A stretch of 64,000 bases of DNA, taken from NCBI GenBank assembly GCA_965276825.1, contig OZ255630.1, positions 1,178,001-1,242,000 of the forward strand, given 5' to 3'. Both the position numbers and the translations under genes were made by a program. Under the pieces are notes generated by a model. That model was not told the origin of the DNA. It worked only from the letters and a program-made list of their open reading frames with translations, and did not search any database. This document shows positions 51,836-60,951 of this stretch, one piece after another. The stretch's first letter is position 1, and each line of letters starts with the position of its first letter. This DNA is from G965276765 sp965276825. GTDB taxonomy: Bacteria > Actinomycetota > Acidimicrobiia > Acidimicrobiales > Palsa-688.

Positions 51836-52489
51836 TCAGGGGGCCGGGCGGCTCGACTGGATGCCCCCGACGGCGAGGGTGACGGCCGGGCAGAGGCTGC
51901 CCAAGGTGGGCGCGGCCAGGTACCCCGGCGCCCAGGTGACCACCGCACCGCCGGGCAGCGAGATGCGGTAGTGGAAGGGGCCGCCGGTCACGACGGTCGT
52001 CGAACCGCAGGTGTTGCCGAGCTCCTCCGTGAGGAACCACCCGGCGCGCCCGGGGGCGAGGACGACGGGCGCGCTCCCCGCCGGCAGCTGGGAGACGGTG
52101 TAGCGGACCACGGAGCGCCCGGCGGCGTCGAGGAAGCGGATCCCCGGCCGGCCCGGGGCCAGCGCGCAGGTCGACGACGAGACGTTGGTCAGCGACCAGG
52201 CCAGGTAGTACTGGCTGGTCCCTGCGCTGATGGGAACCTGGTCGGCCCGCAGGGCGTTGGCGCGGCAGGTGGCGCCGTGCGGGCCGGTGGGCGCAGGACG
52301 CGGCGTCCCGGGAGCTGAGGTGGCCGTGGTGGCGGGGCCGCCGACGTCGACCCGGTGGCCGGAGCCGCCGCAGGCGGCCAGGAGCGCACCGAGGAAGAGG
52401 GCGGCGCCGGTGAGGCAGAGCAGCCGCCGCGGTCGGGTCTCGGGTCGTCGGGGCAAGGACGCCTCCTGGCGGATCGGGGGTCGGCTCAC
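51836..52489 (-). CDS. DUF4232-type secreted lipoprotein
   Basis: A 217-residue protein with a lipoprotein signal: RRLLCLTGAALFLGALLAAC (lipobox LAAC), a Ser/Thr/Pro linker, and a DUF4232 domain (LAWSLTNVSSSTCALA, GSAPVVLAPGRAGWFL). GTG 52489 overlaps the upstream gene stop; TTG 52456 is preceded by AGGAGG and would also give a good signal peptide. Function unknown. Confidence 0.82.
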   Translation of the reverse strand: MSRPPIRQEASLPRRPETRPRRLLCLTGAALFLGALLAACGGSGHRVDVGGPATTATSAPGTPRPAPTGPHGATCRANALRADQVPISAGTSQYYLAWSLTNVSSSTCALAPGRPGIRFLDAAGRSVVRYTVSQLPAGSAPVVLAPGRAGWFLTEELGNTCGSTTVVTGGPFHYRISLPGGAVVTWAPGYLAAPTLGSLCPAVTLAVGGIQSSRPAP

Positions 52490-53451
52490 GGCAGGTTGGC
52501 CGTCGACCACTGGTCGTAGTCCCCGCCGCTCTGGTTCCACTGCCAGCCGGCGCGCCGGTCGAGCCTGACGTCACCGAACCAGGTGGCGCGTTGCGGGCCC
52601 TGCGAGAAGGCGACCGGTCGGGGCAGCACCGCGCCGGTCGAGGTGACCGGCGTCCACTGGTAGGTGTTGGGGACCCGCGCCGGCGCTCCGGCCCCGAAGG
52701 TCTGGTTCCAGTACGACGGCGTCGAGTACACGCCGGGATGGAAGATGGTGGCGGTGTGGAGATAGTCGGTGAAGCCGTTGAACGTCGAGCGGTCGACGGC
52801 GGCGGCGATGACCCGCTGGTGGGTGATGTGCCCGCACCGGTCGACGACCTCGTTCCACCCGTTGCCGTACCCGGGCAGCGGCTGGCCTTCGATGTCCATG
52901 AACAGCAGAGGGATGTAGCTGGTGGCGGTGGTGATGCCGTGGGCGGTCAGGCTGGTGTAGTCGGCCCGGGCTCGCTCGGCCTGGCGCACACCCCAGCGGT
53001 AGGCCTCGGCGCGGCTCCCGTCGAAGGACGGGTCGGCGCCAGGACCGGCCGCGAACCAGTAGAAGAAGACACCGGGGATGGGCCCGTAGGCCTCGTCGGC
53101 GTTGACCCGGGACACGTCCGCGTGGTTGAGCCCGTAGCCCCGGGTGCAGCCGAGCCAGTTGGTCCAGGTGCCGAGCTCACCGACGTAGCCGGCGAAGAGG
53201 CCCCCGGTCCCCGGCTCCCGGTAGGGCGCCCCCGCTCCCCGACCGTGGGGTCCGTAGGAGTCCGTGCCGAAGTAGAAGCCGCTCGGGCTGTCGGCCGCAG
53301 CGGCCGCGCGCGGCGCAGGAGCGACGAGGGCGCCGACCAGGCCGATCACCGCCGTCAGCGACAGGACGACGAAGGCCGCGAGCGGGGACGCGCTCGCGAC
53401 GCAGCCGCCGATGGACCGTCGCCGCCGGGGAGGTAGGAGGTCGGAACCCAA
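52486..53451 (-). CDS. Secreted protein, glycoside-hydrolase-like TIM barrel (GH25/DUF1906-like)
   Basis: A 321-residue exported protein: basic start then PLAAFVVLSLTAVIGLVGALV (signal segment), ending in AAAAAD. The mature part has FYFGTDSYGP, GVFFYWFAAGPGAD, LLFMDIEGQPLPGYGNG and FHPGVYSTPSYWNQ, a pattern of glycoside-hydrolase-like cell-wall lytic domains where DIEG carries the acid. It may hydrolyse a wall polymer. TTG start; SD GAGAAAGG. Upstream of the lipoprotein gene with which it overlaps. Confidence 0.72.
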   Translation of the reverse strand: MGSDLLPPRRRRSIGGCVASASPLAAFVVLSLTAVIGLVGALVAPAPRAAAAADSPSGFYFGTDSYGPHGRGAGAPYREPGTGGLFAGYVGELGTWTNWLGCTRGYGLNHADVSRVNADEAYGPIPGVFFYWFAAGPGADPSFDGSRAEAYRWGVRQAERARADYTSLTAHGITTATSYIPLLFMDIEGQPLPGYGNGWNEVVDRCGHITHQRVIAAAVDRSTFNGFTDYLHTATIFHPGVYSTPSYWNQTFGAGAPARVPNTYQWTPVTSTGAVLPRPVAFSQGPQRATWFGDVRLDRRAGWQWNQSGGDYDQWSTANLP

Positions 53452-53891
53452 GCTCGGCGCCTTTCTCGCTGGGAGAGGGGCGAGGATGCCCCGGCCGCCG
53501 GGCTGGGACGCCACGCACGGTAGCCAACAACGGCCCAGAACGGAAGCTCGCGCGCGGATCGCGGCCAGCGGCAGCGCGTTCTCCGGTCGATCGGCCGGCG
53601 GCTCCGGTTCCGCGGTCGCAACGCGTCGTTCAGCGCCGTCGATCGACCGGAGACGGCGGCGACTCGGCCGATCGCCCGGAGAACGCCTGGAGCCAGCGCG
53701 GCCCACCGAGCTCGAGCGCGCCCAGCCAGCGCGGCCCACCGAGCGCGACCCGTCATCGCCCGGCCGATCGACCGGGGAACGCCTCGAGCCGAGCTCGAGC
53801 GCGCCCGTCCAGCGCCGCCCCGCGGAGCGGGGCGCCCAGCGCCGAATCAGCCGAGCGGCGGGACCGGCAGCGCGACCTGTCGGGCGCCGGC
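53452..53891. other. 440-bp gene-free region, repeat rich
   Basis: Between two exported-protein genes transcribed in the same direction. It contains a GATCGACCGG(A/G)GAACGCCT unit at two places, a CCAGCGCGGCCCACCGAGC unit twice (53694-53742), and the 33-bp duplication next to the toroid gene stop. No open frame with plausible composition. Confidence 0.6.
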
Positions 53892-53924
53892 TCAGCCGAG
53901 CGGCGGGACCGGCAGCGCGACCTG
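53847..53924 (-). repeat. 33-bp perfect direct repeat, period 45 bp, over the toroid gene 3' end
   Basis: TCAGCCGAGCGGCGGGACCG and 13 more bases are identical at 53847-53879 and 53892-53924. The second copy includes the TGA of the toroid gene and codes for its last ten residues; the first is a displaced copy downstream of the stop. Confidence 0.95.
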
Positions 53925-55022
53925 GGCGAGGGCGGGCACGACCTGCTCGGTGGCGAGGAGGTTGGGAATGGCGCCGGTGGTGCGCTGGTACAGCTCGGCG
54001 CCGGAGGGCAGCTGGTTGCGGATCAGCACCGACGCCGGGTTGCCCCCGGACCGGTCGAACACGCGGAAGTGGGCCACGTGGAGGGCGACCAGCGCCTGGC
54101 GGACGAGGGCGGTGGAGTCGGCGTCGCTGGGCGCCCCGTAGGAGCCCCAGCCGCCGTCCCTGCTCTGGGACGCGACCAGGAACCCGAGCACCCGGTGGGG
54201 TGCCGTGGCGCCCTGAGCGGCCAGGCCCTCGACGGCCAGGGCGGTCGAGTTGGTGTCGGGGCCGGTGAAGGTCGCCGGATCTCGTGGCGCGCACGCCTTG
54301 GCGGTCGAGGAGCGGTAGGCCTCCCACCCGCCGGACGCGCACTGCTGGGTCCGCAGCCACCGCACGGCGCGCGAGACCGCCGGGGTTGCCCGGACGCCGG
54401 CCGCGGCCAGGGCGGCGAGCGACAGGCCCTGCCGGTAGGCGCCGGCGTAGGTGGGGGCGGCCCGGCCGAACAGCCCGTTGGTCCGCTCGGACGCCAGCAG
54501 GGCGCGCACGAGGTCGACCCCGCCGAAGCTGCGGGGGCTGACGCCGAGGGCGTGGGCGTCGAGGATCAGGAACGAGATGGCACCCGGGTCGAGCACCCGC
54601 CGGCCCGGCGCGGCGGTGGTGATGTCGGGGCGCACGTGCCCGGCCAGCCATCGCAGCGCCCGGTGGGCGGCGTTGCGCTGGGTGCCGCTGGCGGCCATGG
54701 CCAGCACGGCCTGGGCGGTGTCGGAGGGGTCGGCCCGGCCCGACGAGGTCCGCAGGTAGTCCCGGCCGCCGAGGGCGCGGGCCAGGTACCTGGCCCCGAG
54801 GTCGGCGCGTGGTGAAACCGCGCCGGGCCCGGAGGCGGCCGCCGGACCGGCGGTGGGTGCGGCCGACGCGGTGACGGCGCCACCGAGGAGGGAGCTGCCG
54901 GCGAGCGAGCCGGCGGTGATGGTCGCGCCGGCGACGATGGCGGTGAGCCGGTGGCGGCTGGCCGGGCGCGCGAGGGGGGGCCGGCCGGGGGCGGTGGGAC
55001 CGGTGCGGATGGGTCGGGTCAT
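53892..55022 (-). CDS. Secreted alpha/alpha-toroid protein under a cobalamin riboswitch
   Basis: A 376-residue exported protein: signal segment LTAIVAGATITAGSLAG (residues 27-43) with predicted cleavage after ASA. The mature part has repeated helical units with GGW motifs (ASGGWEAYRS, DGGWGSYGAPSDADST), TALAVEGLAAQG and DPSDTAQAVLAMAASG, the pattern of prenyltransferase/squalene-cyclase-like and transcobalamin-like toroids. The upstream cobalamin riboswitch makes corrinoid binding or uptake the best guess. SD GGAGGAG before the ATG. Confidence 0.8.
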   Translation of the reverse strand: MTRPIRTGPTAPGRPPLARPASRHRLTAIVAGATITAGSLAGSSLLGGAVTASAAPTAGPAAASGPGAVSPRADLGARYLARALGGRDYLRTSSGRADPSDTAQAVLAMAASGTQRNAAHRALRWLAGHVRPDITTAAPGRRVLDPGAISFLILDAHALGVSPRSFGGVDLVRALLASERTNGLFGRAAPTYAGAYRQGLSLAALAAAGVRATPAVSRAVRWLRTQQCASGGWEAYRSSTAKACAPRDPATFTGPDTNSTALAVEGLAAQGATAPHRVLGFLVASQSRDGGWGSYGAPSDADSTALVRQALVALHVAHFRVFDRSGGNPASVLIRNQLPSGAELYQRTTGAIPNLLATEQVVPALAQVALPVPPLG

Positions 55023-55099
55023 TCGGGGAGCTCTCCTCCGGACGGGCCAGGGGCGAGCGATTCCCGCAGGCCCGGGACCGGACCGACACGAACCGACCT

Positions 55100-55231
55100 T
55101 GCACGAGGCCTGGCTGTGGGCTCGGGGCAGGCGACCGGGCTCGTGTCCCCTGCGGGACCATCACCGTTGCGGCACAGCGCCGGGCTCTCACCGGACTTCG
55201 CTGCCTTGCGAGCACCCTGCCGAGGCAGGGC
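55100..55231 (-). ncRNA. Cobalamin (adenosylcobalamin-type) riboswitch
   Basis: Minus strand: AAGTCCGGTGAGAGCCCGGC then GCTGTGCCGCAACGG is the conserved P3-P5 core, and CCACAGCCAGGCCTCG near 55105-55115 is the B12-box equivalent. A hairpin CCTGCC/GGCAGG opens the element. About 80 nt separate the box from the toroid gene ATG. Expected to repress expression when cobalamin is plentiful, probably by hiding the GGAGGAG site. Confidence 0.85.
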
Positions 55232-55237
55232 CGGGCG

Positions 55238-55243
55238 AGCGTA
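55238..55243 (-). promoter_or_regulatory. TACGCT -10 box of the riboswitch transcript
   Basis: TANNNT hexamer about 7 nt before the predicted riboswitch 5' end. Confidence 0.5.
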
Positions 55244-55281
55244 GGGGCCACGCGGTGGTGGGTCAAGGACCGCCGCGCCCT

Positions 55282-55371
55282 CAGCCGGGGTGGCGGCCCC
55301 AGCCGGGGCGGCGGCCCCAGCCGGGGTGGCGGCCTCAGCCCGGGTGGCGACCTCAGCCGGGGTGGCGGGCG
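55282..55371 (-). repeat. 18-bp tandem repeat, five copies, containing a stop codon
   Basis: Units of CAGCCGGGGTGGCGGCC(C/T) at 55282, 55300, 55318, 55336 and 55354 (last partial). The TGA of the epoxide-hydrolase-like gene and its final codons lie in the last units; further copies extend downstream. Confidence 0.93.
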
Positions 55372-56192
55372 GCGGCGGCCATCACCGCGTCGGCCACCGC
55401 GTCGGGCTCGGTCTCGGGGAGCCAGTGGCCTCCTCGCACCTCGACCAGGCGGTAGGGACCGCTGACGTGCGCGGCGGTCGCCTCCACACCGGCGCGCCCG
55501 CAGAACCGGTCGGCCGCCGACCAGACCATGGTGGTCGGCACCCGCACCTTGCCCGTCGGGTGGCGCGCCCCGAGCGGGAGGGCCCGGTACCAGTTGAGCG
55601 GGCCGGTCATGGCGCCGGGGTGGGTGGCGCGCCGGGCGTAACGGGCGGCGACGTCATCGGGCAGGCCGCTCGAGACCAGCGACCGGGCGAACCACCTGCC
55701 TCCGGCGAGGCCGAGCAGCGCCTCGGGGACGACGGGCAGCTGGAAGGCCAGCATGTACCAGCTTCGCAGGGCCTGGTCGCTGCGCAGCATCGAGGCGGCG
55801 AACGCCGCCGGGTGGGGGACGGAGACGGCGGTGAGGGCCCTGACCCGCTCGGGGCGGGTGGCCGAGAGGTGCCAGGCCACGGCCGCCCCCCAGTCGTGGC
55901 CGACGAGGTGGAAGCGCTCGACGCCGGCGGCGTCCGCCAGGGCCACGACGTCGGCGGCGAGGAGGTCGACGGTGTAGGCGCGCCGGCCTGCGGGCGCCGC
56001 GCCGGGGCGGTAGCCGCGCTGGTCGGGGGCGAGCACCCGGTAGCCCCCGGCGATCAGGCGCCCGGCCACGCCGCTCCAGCAGGCCCGGTCGGATGGGAAG
56101 CCGTGGAGGGCGATCACCGCGTGCCCCCCGGCCGGGCCGAGGTCGTCGACCTCGAAGTCGAGGCCGTCGTGGCTGAAGCCGTCCACCCTCAT
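55353..56192 (-). CDS. Alpha/beta hydrolase (epoxide hydrolase-like)
   Basis: A 279-residue cytoplasmic hydrolase: ALHGFPSDRACW (oxyanion HGFP), nucleophile Asp in LVGHDWGAAVAW, charge-relay Asp region WSAADRFCG and His in GGHWLPETEP. The HGxP and Asp nucleophile fit epoxide hydrolase or haloalkane dehalogenase, more likely the former. Overlaps the threonine-synthase-like gene by 4 bp (ATGA). Last gene of the argS operon. Confidence 0.9.
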   Translation of the reverse strand: MRVDGFSHDGLDFEVDDLGPAGGHAVIALHGFPSDRACWSGVAGRLIAGGYRVLAPDQRGYRPGAAPAGRRAYTVDLLAADVVALADAAGVERFHLVGHDWGAAVAWHLSATRPERVRALTAVSVPHPAAFAASMLRSDQALRSWYMLAFQLPVVPEALLGLAGGRWFARSLVSSGLPDDVAARYARRATHPGAMTGPLNWYRALPLGARHPTGKVRVPTTMVWSAADRFCGRAGVEATAAHVSGPYRLVEVRGGHWLPETEPDAVADAVMAAAARHPG

Positions 56193-57295
56193 GCGCCTTT
56201 CAGTCCGGCGCCGCAGAGCACGACCACCGACGACGTCGGGGGGCGCCGCGAGTCCGACTCCGCCCGCCACGCGGCCCAGGCGGCCGCCGCGGTCGGCTCG
56301 ACCCACAGCCCCCGCCCGGCGAGATCGGCCGACGCCGAGGCGATGGCGTCCTCCCCCACCGTCACGACCCGTCCTCCGCTGCCATGGACGGCGGCGACGA
56401 CCTCGTCCGCCCGGGGCGGCTCGGCGATGGCGATCCCCTCGGCCACGGTCACGCCCGTGGGGGCCAGTCCGGCCAGCGGCGCGCAGCGCTCGGCCTGCAC
56501 GGCGACGATCCTCGGGCCCCGCTCGACCAGGCCGAGGGCCACGAGGTCGGCGACGGCGAGGGCGGCGCCGAGCACGAGCGTCCCGTTGCCGGCCGGCACC
56601 ACGACCTCGTCGGGGAGGGTGCCGCCGCGCTGCTCCCAGACCTCGAGCAGCCATGTCTTGACGCCGTGGACGAAGACCGGCTGGTAGACGTGGCTGGCGT
56701 AGTAGCCGCCCGTGTGGGTGACCCGTCCGGCCGCGGCGGCCGCCGCGGTGGCCCGGTCCCCTTCCGCCATGCGGGCGTCCGCCCCGTGGGCGGCCAGGGC
56801 GGCGAGCTTGTGCGGGGAGGTGCCCTGGGGCACCCAGACCTCGGCGGGGATGCCGGCGCGCGCCGCATAGGCGGCGACCGCGACCCCGGCGTTGCCGCTG
56901 CTGTCGACGATCACCGAGGTGGCGCCGAGCGCGACGGCCGCCGCCACCACGAGCACGGCACCGCGGTCCTTGAACGACAGGGTCGGGTTGGCGAAGTCGA
57001 CCTTGACCTCGACGTCGGGGCCGAGGCGCACGAGGGGGGTGTGGCCTTCGCCGAGGCTCAGGGAGGCGCCGGGCACGGGCGGCAGGGTGGGGCCGTAGCG
57101 CCAGAGGGACCACGGCGGCGATCCGGGCTCGACGAGGGCGACGGGTGCGGGACCGAGGAGGTCGAGCAGCCCACCGCACTCGCAGCGCCACGCACGGTCG
57201 GGGAAGGGGAATGTCCTCCCGCACCGCCGGCAGCGCTGCCCCCAGGCGGCGGCCTCCGCGGCGGGCCGGTCGGGCCGGGCCGGCGGCGCCGTCAA
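56189..57295 (-). CDS. Threonine synthase-like PLP enzyme
   Basis: A 368-residue fold type II PLP enzyme: N-terminal zinc ribbon CRRCGRT...CECGG, then LGEGHTPLVRLG, PLP lysine in NPTLSFKDRGAV (about residue 113), DSSGNAGVAVAAYAA and VVPAGNGTLVLG. It resembles threonine synthase (O-phosphohomoserine to threonine) but related pyridoxal enzymes share these motifs. TTG start overlaps the dehydrogenase stop (TTGA). Confidence 0.84.
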   Translation of the reverse strand: MTAPPARPDRPAAEAAAWGQRCRRCGRTFPFPDRAWRCECGGLLDLLGPAPVALVEPGSPPWSLWRYGPTLPPVPGASLSLGEGHTPLVRLGPDVEVKVDFANPTLSFKDRGAVLVVAAAVALGATSVIVDSSGNAGVAVAAYAARAGIPAEVWVPQGTSPHKLAALAAHGADARMAEGDRATAAAAAAGRVTHTGGYYASHVYQPVFVHGVKTWLLEVWEQRGGTLPDEVVVPAGNGTLVLGAALAVADLVALGLVERGPRIVAVQAERCAPLAGLAPTGVTVAEGIAIAEPPRADEVVAAVHGSGGRVVTVGEDAIASASADLAGRGLWVEPTAAAAWAAWRAESDSRRPPTSSVVVLCGAGLKGA

Positions 57296-58242
57296 TAGCC
57301 TGCGGCCGGGTCGACGACGCCCTCGAGCGGCTGCCCGGTGGCGAATCGGGCCACGTTGGTGCGGATCCGCTCCGAGAGGAGGGGCAGGACCATCTCCCAG
57401 GTGTCGGCCGTGTGCGGGGTGACCAGGCAGCGGGGCTCGCTCCAGAGGGGGTGGCCGTCGGGGAGCGGCTCGGGATCGGTGACGTCGATCGCCGCGCCGG
57501 CGATGTCGCCCGACGCCAGCGCCTCGACCAGCGCGCCCGTGTCCACGTGGGCGCCGCGCGCCACGTTGACCAGCCAGGCCGTGCGGTCCATGAGCTCGAG
57601 CTCCCTGGCCCCGATGATCCCCGTGGTGTCGGGGGTGAGGGCCAGGGCCAGGAAGACCACCAGGGCGCCGGGCAGCACATCGTGGAGGTCCGCGGTGCTC
57701 ACCGTGCGGGCCGCGCCGGCGACGGGATCGGCCCGACGGCGCACGACGGTCGCCTCGACGCGGAACGGGGCGAGCAGCCGGAGGAGCTCCTCGGTGATGC
57801 CGCCGCCCCCGAGGATGGTCACCTTGCGGTCGTAGAGGCTGGTGCCCGCCTCCCTCCCCCACGTCGTCGCCGCCGCAAAGGAGGGGAGCCGGCGCAGGCC
57901 GGTGAGCGCGAGGGCCAGGGCGTGCTCGGCGACCGGCTCGGCGTAGGCACCCTTGGCGCAGGTCCAGAGCAGTCGCGGGTCGAGCACCCGGGCGTGGGCG
58001 ATGCGCTCGATGCCGGCGAAGGGCAGCTGGACCCACCGGAGCCGCCGCTGCTCGGTGATGGTCAGGCGAAGGGCTTCGGGGTCGGTGGCGTCGAGCCACA
58101 CCAGGCCGTCCACGTCGGGGACGTCGGCGCCGACCGGCTCGCCGCCCCCGTCGCGCACGGCGTCGACGGCCCACGAGACTTCGGGGGCGCCGTCCCCGCT
58201 GCGGGAAAAGTGGGGTCCGATGGCGATGCGGGGGGCCGGCAC
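57292..58242 (-). CDS. D-isomer-specific 2-hydroxyacid dehydrogenase
   Basis: A 316-residue NAD-dependent dehydrogenase: VTILGGGGITEELLRLL (dinucleotide loop), NVARGAHVDTGALVEAL (Arg of the catalytic set), AAIDVTDPEPLP (Glu) and CLVTPHTADTW (His). Substrate could be glyoxylate, hydroxypyruvate or phosphoglycerate-like acids. GTG start 12 nt after argS. Confidence 0.88.
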   Translation of the reverse strand: MPAPRIAIGPHFSRSGDGAPEVSWAVDAVRDGGGEPVGADVPDVDGLVWLDATDPEALRLTITEQRRLRWVQLPFAGIERIAHARVLDPRLLWTCAKGAYAEPVAEHALALALTGLRRLPSFAAATTWGREAGTSLYDRKVTILGGGGITEELLRLLAPFRVEATVVRRRADPVAGAARTVSTADLHDVLPGALVVFLALALTPDTTGIIGARELELMDRTAWLVNVARGAHVDTGALVEALASGDIAGAAIDVTDPEPLPDGHPLWSEPRCLVTPHTADTWEMVLPLLSERIRTNVARFATGQPLEGVVDPAAGY

Positions 58243-58254
58243 GGCCCGATGCTG

Positions 58255-60024
58255 TCACATGCGCGTCGGCGCCTCGATGCCGAGCAGGCCGAGGCCGGCC
58301 TCCAGCACCCTGGCGGTGTGGGCGCACAGGGCCAGACGGCTGGCCCGCGCCGCGGGGTCGTCGGCCTTGAGCACCGGGCAGGTCTCGTAGAACGACGTGA
58401 ACGCCGCGGCCAGGTCGAACAGGTAGCCGCACAACTTGTGCGGGCTGTAGGTGTCGAGGCTGGCGGTCACGGCGGTGTCGAGCTCGAGCAGCGCCACGGC
58501 CAGGGCCCGCTCAGTGGGATCGTCGGCGTCGACGGGGACCTTTCCCCATCCGTAGTCCTCGAGGGCGACCTCGCCCCGCCGGAAGATGGAGTGGATGCGG
58601 GCGTGGGCGTACTGCAGGTACGGGGCGGTGTTGCCCTCGAAGGCGAGCATCCGGTCCCAGTCGAACACGTAGTCGCGGGCCCGGTCGGTGGACAGGTCGG
58701 CGTACTTGAGGGCTCCGACGCCCACCGCGTGGGCGACCGCCTGCCGCTCGGTCGCGTCCAGGTCCGGGTTCTTGTCCGCCACCGCGGCGGCCGCCCGCTG
58801 CTCGGCCTCGTCGACCAGGTCGGCCAGCTTGACCACGTCGCCGCCGCGGGTCCTGAACATCTTGCGGTCGGCGCCGAGCATGTTGCCGAAGCTCACGTGC
58901 ACCACCCGGCGCCCGGGGGGCACCCAGCCGGCCTCCCGACCGACGGCGAAGACCATGTCGAGATGCTGGGCCTGGGGGGAACCGACGACGTAGAGGGCCA
59001 GGTCGACGTGCAGGCGGCCGAAGCGGTCGCGCAGCGCGGCCAGGTCGGTCGTGGCGTAGTTGTAGCCACCGACGGAGTTCTGCACGATGAGCGGCAGCGG
59101 CTCGCCTTCCCGGTTGGTGTAGCCGGGCGGGAAGACGCACCTGGCCCCCTCGCTCTCCACCAGCAGGCCCTTGGCGTCGAGCTCGGCCACCACGTCGGCC
59201 AGCTGATCGTTGTAGAAGCTCTCCCCCACCACGTCCCCGGGCGTGAGCAGCACCCCCAGGCGAGCGTAGACCTGGGCGAAGTAGCGCATGCTGCCCTCGA
59301 CGAGGATCCCCCACAGCCTGAGGGTGTCGGGGTCGCCCGCCTGCAGCGCCACCACCCGGGCCCGGCTCCGGTCCTGCAGCTGCGGGGAGGCGTCGAACGC
59401 GGCGCGCGCCTGGCGGTAGAAGGTGTTGAGCTCGCCGACCGAGAGCTCCTCGAGGCCGGCCTCCTCGCCGAGGTCGACGAGATGCTCGATGAGCATTCCG
59501 AAGGGCGTCCCCCAGTCGCCGATGTGGTTCTCGCGGAGCACCTCGTGGCCGGCGTCGGCCAGCAGCCGGCAGAGGGCGTCACCGATGATCGTCGTGCGGA
59601 GATGGCCGGCGTGCATCTCCTTGGCCACATTGGGATGGGAGTAGTCGACCACCACCCGCTCGGGCGGCGCGGCCACCCGCCGGCCGAGCCGGACGTCGGC
59701 CGCGGTGGCGCCCAGGGTGGCCGCCAGCCAGTCGCCCGACAGGGTCAGGTTGACGAACCCCCTGGACGTCGCCTCCACGCGCTCGAACATCCGACCGTGG
59801 CCGCCGGCTTCGCGCCCGGCCTCGTGCGCGTCCACGGTTCCCGCCACGCGGTCGGCCAGCTCGGCGGGCGGCGCGCCGAGCCGCTTGGCCAGGGCCATGG
59901 CCCCGTTGGCCTGGAAGTCCACCCCGGCGACGCTCGACGGTCGCACGACCGGGTCGGCCCCCTCGGCGACGGCGGCGAAGGCCGGACCGAGACGGTCGGT
60001 GACGAGGGCGAGCAGGCCGGGCAT
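58255..60024 (-). CDS. argS: Arginyl-tRNA synthetase
   Basis: A 589-residue class I synthetase: VVDYSHPNVAKEMHAGHLRTT carries the HIGH-like HAGH (segment split at 20 residues, positions about 130-150), with the N-terminal Add-1 domain, DWDRMLAFEGNTAPYLQYA and a C-terminal anticodon-binding helical domain ending GIEAPTRM. It charges tRNA-Arg. First gene of a four-gene operon with the dehydrogenase, threonine-synthase-like enzyme and hydrolase. Divergent from the ABC ATPase gene. Confidence 0.97.
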   Translation of the reverse strand: MPGLLALVTDRLGPAFAAVAEGADPVVRPSSVAGVDFQANGAMALAKRLGAPPAELADRVAGTVDAHEAGREAGGHGRMFERVEATSRGFVNLTLSGDWLAATLGATAADVRLGRRVAAPPERVVVDYSHPNVAKEMHAGHLRTTIIGDALCRLLADAGHEVLRENHIGDWGTPFGMLIEHLVDLGEEAGLEELSVGELNTFYRQARAAFDASPQLQDRSRARVVALQAGDPDTLRLWGILVEGSMRYFAQVYARLGVLLTPGDVVGESFYNDQLADVVAELDAKGLLVESEGARCVFPPGYTNREGEPLPLIVQNSVGGYNYATTDLAALRDRFGRLHVDLALYVVGSPQAQHLDMVFAVGREAGWVPPGRRVVHVSFGNMLGADRKMFRTRGGDVVKLADLVDEAEQRAAAAVADKNPDLDATERQAVAHAVGVGALKYADLSTDRARDYVFDWDRMLAFEGNTAPYLQYAHARIHSIFRRGEVALEDYGWGKVPVDADDPTERALAVALLELDTAVTASLDTYSPHKLCGYLFDLAAAFTSFYETCPVLKADDPAARASRLALCAHTARVLEAGLGLLGIEAPTRM

Positions 60025-60105
60025 GGCCCCATCGTCGCGGAAGGGCGGTCCGGGGTCCCAACCCTTTGCGGCCCGCGCCGGGGACGCCGCTACGATCCGC
60101 CGACC

Positions 60106-60891
60106 GTGCCCGCCGTCGCCCTCGCCTTCGACCACGTCGACCTCGACCGGGTCGGCACCCCGGTGCTGCACGGGGTCGACCTGCAGGTGCGCGCCGGCGA
60201 GCGGTGGGCGGTCCTCGGTCCGAACGGCTCGGGCAAGACGACCCTGGTGCAGCTGGCCTCCGGCTACCTGCACCCGACCCGCGGCCGGGTGACGATCCTC
60301 GGGTCGACCCTCGGCCGGGTGGACGTGCGGGCCCTGCGGCTGCGCATCGGGCTGGTGAGCGCGTCGGTGGCCAAGCTGGTCGTGCCGTCGCTCACGGGCC
60401 TCGACATCGTGGTGTCGGCCGCCCACGGGGCCCTGGAGCCGTGGTGGCACCGCTACGACCACGACGACGTGGATAAGGCCAGGGGGCTGCTCGACGCCGC
60501 CGGCTTCGGCTACGTCGCCGACCGCCCCTTCGGGGTGTGCTCCGAGGGCGAGCGCCAGCAGATCCTGCTGGCCCGCTCCCTCATGCGCGACCCCGAGCTG
60601 CTGCTGCTCGACGAGCCCGCCGCCGGCCTCGACGTCGGGGGCAGGGAGCGCCTCGTCGGCCGCCTCGCCGATGTGGCCGCGGACCCGGCCGGCCCTCCCG
60701 TCGTGCTGGTCACCCATCACGTCGAGGAGATACCGCCGGGCTTCGACCGATTGCTGCTGCTGCGCGACGGGCGCGTCTCGGCGGCCGGCCCGCTGGTCGA
60801 CACCCTCACCGACGCCAACCTGTCGGCCGCCTTCGGGCTGGCGCTGCGGGTCAGCGGGTCGGACGGCCGCTGGAGCTGCACCGCCCGCTGA
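60106..60891 (+). CDS. ABC transporter ATP-binding protein
   Basis: A 261-residue ATPase: Walker A GPNGSGKTTL (about residue 37), Q-loop region, signature CSEGERQQILLAR, Walker B LLLLDEPAAGLD and H-loop LVTHHVEEIPPGFDR. The signature CSEGE is unusual for LSGGQ. It resembles metal or molybdate importer ATPases (ModC/ZnuC type); no permease is adjacent. GTG start, with TACGAT at 60091-60096, 9 nt before. Confidence 0.88.
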   Translation: MPAVALAFDHVDLDRVGTPVLHGVDLQVRAGERWAVLGPNGSGKTTLVQLASGYLHPTRGRVTILGSTLGRVDVRALRLRIGLVSASVAKLVVPSLTGLDIVVSAAHGALEPWWHRYDHDDVDKARGLLDAAGFGYVADRPFGVCSEGERQQILLARSLMRDPELLLLDEPAAGLDVGGRERLVGRLADVAADPAGPPVVLVTHHVEEIPPGFDRLLLLRDGRVSAAGPLVDTLTDANLSAAFGLALRVSGSDGRWSCTAR

Positions 60892-60951
60892 GTCGGGCGC
60901 CGGTCAGCATCTGGGCGCCACCGGGCACATCCTCTTTCCCGACGGCGTCCC

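Noticed and set aside
57145..60891. Long plus-strand frame opposite argS and neighbours
   Set aside because: Only the last 261 codons (ABC ATPase) are supported; upstream part is antisense to argS.
60106..60891. ABC importer operon with permease
   Set aside because: No membrane permease or binding protein gene follows; the next gene is an unrelated HTH protein.
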